Assembly: GCF_900101875.1 (NCBI RefSeq)
Contig: NZ_FNAI01000023.1
Location: 1 to 58,971 of the forward strand
Length of the DNA stretch: 58,971 nucleotides
Direction: 5' to 3'
Source: Mucilaginibacter pineti
GTDB lineage: Bacteria; Bacteroidota; Bacteroidia; Sphingobacteriales; Sphingobacteriaceae
The notes beneath the pieces are model-generated. The model did no database searches. It saw only the letters and a program-made list of their open reading frames with translations, and had not been told where the DNA came from. The translations under genes were made by a program, and so were the position numbers. Below, in pieces: positions 58,250 to 58,971 of this stretch; position 1 is the first letter of the stretch; the number at the start of each line of letters is the position of its first letter.

Positions 58250-58825
58250 ATGAAAATAGGCTTACTATTCGGTTCATTTAATCCTATACATATAGGGCAC
58301 CTCATTATAGCCAATTATATGGCCAACCATACCACGCTTGATAAAGTGTGGCTTGTGGTGTCGCCGCAAAACCCATTAAAAAAATACGGCGATCTGATAA
58401 ATACCTATGATCGTTTGGAAATGGCCCGCCTGGCTACAGATCATGCTACAAACATCACCGTAAGCGATGTAGAGCTGAAATTGCCCCAGCCGTCATACAC
58501 CATTGATACACTTACCCATCTTAAAGAAAAATATCCAGAACACGATTTTGCGCTCATCATGGGGTCCGATAACCTGGGTACCCTGCATAAATGGAAAAAC
58601 TATAAACTCATCCTGCGCGATTACCGCATTTACGTTTATCCCCGCCCCGGTTATGAAAACGCAGAGCTTGCCGACCACCCATCCGTAACCATTACCATGA
58701 CACCACAAATGGAGCTATCGGCAACCTTTATCCGCAAATCAATTGCCGAAAAAAAGAACGTGCAATACTTTGTTCCAGACCCCGTTTTGAAATTTATTGA
58801 GAGCAAGAGTTTGTATAAAATTTAG
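58250..58825 (+). CDS. nadD: Nicotinate-nucleotide adenylyltransferase
   Basis: 191 aa. It joins nicotinate mononucleotide and ATP to nicotinate adenine dinucleotide in NAD synthesis. Nucleotidyltransferase motif GSFNPIHIGHLIIANYM (about 8-24), VVSPQNPLKK, the IMGSDNLGTLHKWKNYKLIL stretch and the C-terminal motif ELSATFIRKSIAEKK (ISSTxIR-like, here SATFIR). Usual length. A repeat tail follows. Confidence 0.96.
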   Translation: MKIGLLFGSFNPIHIGHLIIANYMANHTTLDKVWLVVSPQNPLKKYGDLINTYDRLEMARLATDHATNITVSDVELKLPQPSYTIDTLTHLKEKYPEHDFALIMGSDNLGTLHKWKNYKLILRDYRIYVYPRPGYENAELADHPSVTITMTPQMELSATFIRKSIAEKKNVQYFVPDPVLKFIESKSLYKI

Positions 58826-58876
58826 GTGAAAGGAAAAAGGCGAAAGGATAAAGGTTTTTTCTATTTAACATAATGT

Positions 58877-58971
58877 CCTTTCACCTTTCACCTTTCACCT
58901 TTCACCTTTCACCTTTCACCTTTCACCTTTCACCTTTCACCTTTCACCTTTCACCTTTCACCTTTCACCTT
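58877..58971. repeat. Heptanucleotide tandem repeat (CCTTTCA)n, running off the window
   Basis: At least 13 exact copies of a 7-bp unit in 95 bp, cut by the window edge. Upstream 58826-58855 is rich in the complementary GGTGAAAGG / GCGAAAGG words, so the region can fold back on itself. Confidence 0.9.

Noticed and set aside
58877..58971. CRISPR array
   Set aside because: The repeat unit is 7 bp with no spacers; a simple tandem repeat. No cas genes.
1..58971. tRNA or rRNA genes
   Set aside because: No GGTTCRANYCC T-arm with matching acceptor stem was noticed, and no rRNA sequence. A tRNAscan run would be decisive.
1..58971. Defence island, prophage or integrative element
   Set aside because: No integrase, transposase, restriction, toxin-antitoxin or phage gene is present; gene content is housekeeping throughout.

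Overview
This 59 kb window is a piece of a Bacteroidota chromosome, most likely from the Sphingobacteriaceae (Mucilaginibacter/Pedobacter-like). The evidence is the gene content (gldD, an IPExxxVDY protein, a DoxX protein of the BT_3928 type, DUF1599, a CarboxypepD_reg/TonB receptor, a B12-dependent ribonucleotide reductase, an acpP-fabF-rnc block), the TAnnTTTG type of -7 promoter box in front of many genes, and intergenic palindromes of the kind common in this family. Coding density is high and almost everything is chromosomal housekeeping. I saw no phage, transposase, CRISPR array, rRNA or tRNA.

Layout. 1-4.3 kb: the tail of a probable glucosamine-6-phosphate deaminase, a NagX/HGSNAT-like membrane protein and a periplasmic M16 peptidase. 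4.6-7.4 kb (minus): pyruvate dehydrogenase E2 and E1-alpha, with no E1-beta nearby. 7.9-13.6 kb: NlpC/P60 hydrolase, CapA-like lipoprotein, membrane-anchored MutS-like ATPase, a DinB-fold protein and FabV. 13.8-17.9 kb: a small membrane protein, an SPFH protein, a DUF922 protein with an HEQGH motif, DinB (Pol IV) and FolP. 18-21 kb: DUF1599, DoxX, a lone Dpp-type permease and AroK. 21-29 kb: DUF4349, a MazG-like protein, Dtd, a cystathionine-synthase-family enzyme, a GH20 hexosaminidase, an FKBP and AspS. 29-32.5 kb: a secreted protein that duplicates the sensor domain of the adjacent histidine kinase, then that kinase and its LytTR regulator. 32.5-37 kb: a TPP riboswitch followed by a TonB receptor, a PnuT-type thiamine transporter and an acyl-CoA-dehydrogenase-like flavoprotein. 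37-40 kb: glycogen synthesis (glgA, glgC). 40-50 kb: DUF4198, a fused 2-oxoacid dehydrogenase E1, GldD, AroE, an unknown protein, a ComA-like enzyme, NrdJ and a periplasmic thioredoxin. 50.8-59 kb: Pyk, IPExxxVDY, AcpP, FabF, Rnc, a regulatory-domain protein, YicC, Gmk, an IVP four-helix-bundle protein and NadD. A heptanucleotide tandem repeat runs off the end.

How the genes work together. The clearest regulated unit is the thiamine locus: riboswitch, then outer-membrane receptor, then inner-membrane PnuT, with a flavoprotein of unknown role behind. The two-component cluster immediately upstream looks like one unit. glgA-glgC overlap by 4 bp, gldD and aroE overlap by 4 bp, and acpP-fabF-rnc are tightly spaced; these are probable operons.

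The least ordinary signals lie in small-scale structure rather than in a new gene cluster. They are: a TPP riboswitch whose P2-P4 junction is expanded by about 90 nt of repeat-like sequence, 19 nt of which recur in the pdh spacer; a terminator hairpin that contains the only plausible start codons of the capA-like gene; a MITE-like element flanked by TTA, one copy of which supplies the stop codon of a neighbouring gene; an IVP gene apparently inserted between gmk and nadD and bordered by an inverted repeat; and spacers built of self-complementary words that run into start or stop codons. All functional statements come from reading sequence and motif recall; no database search was run.
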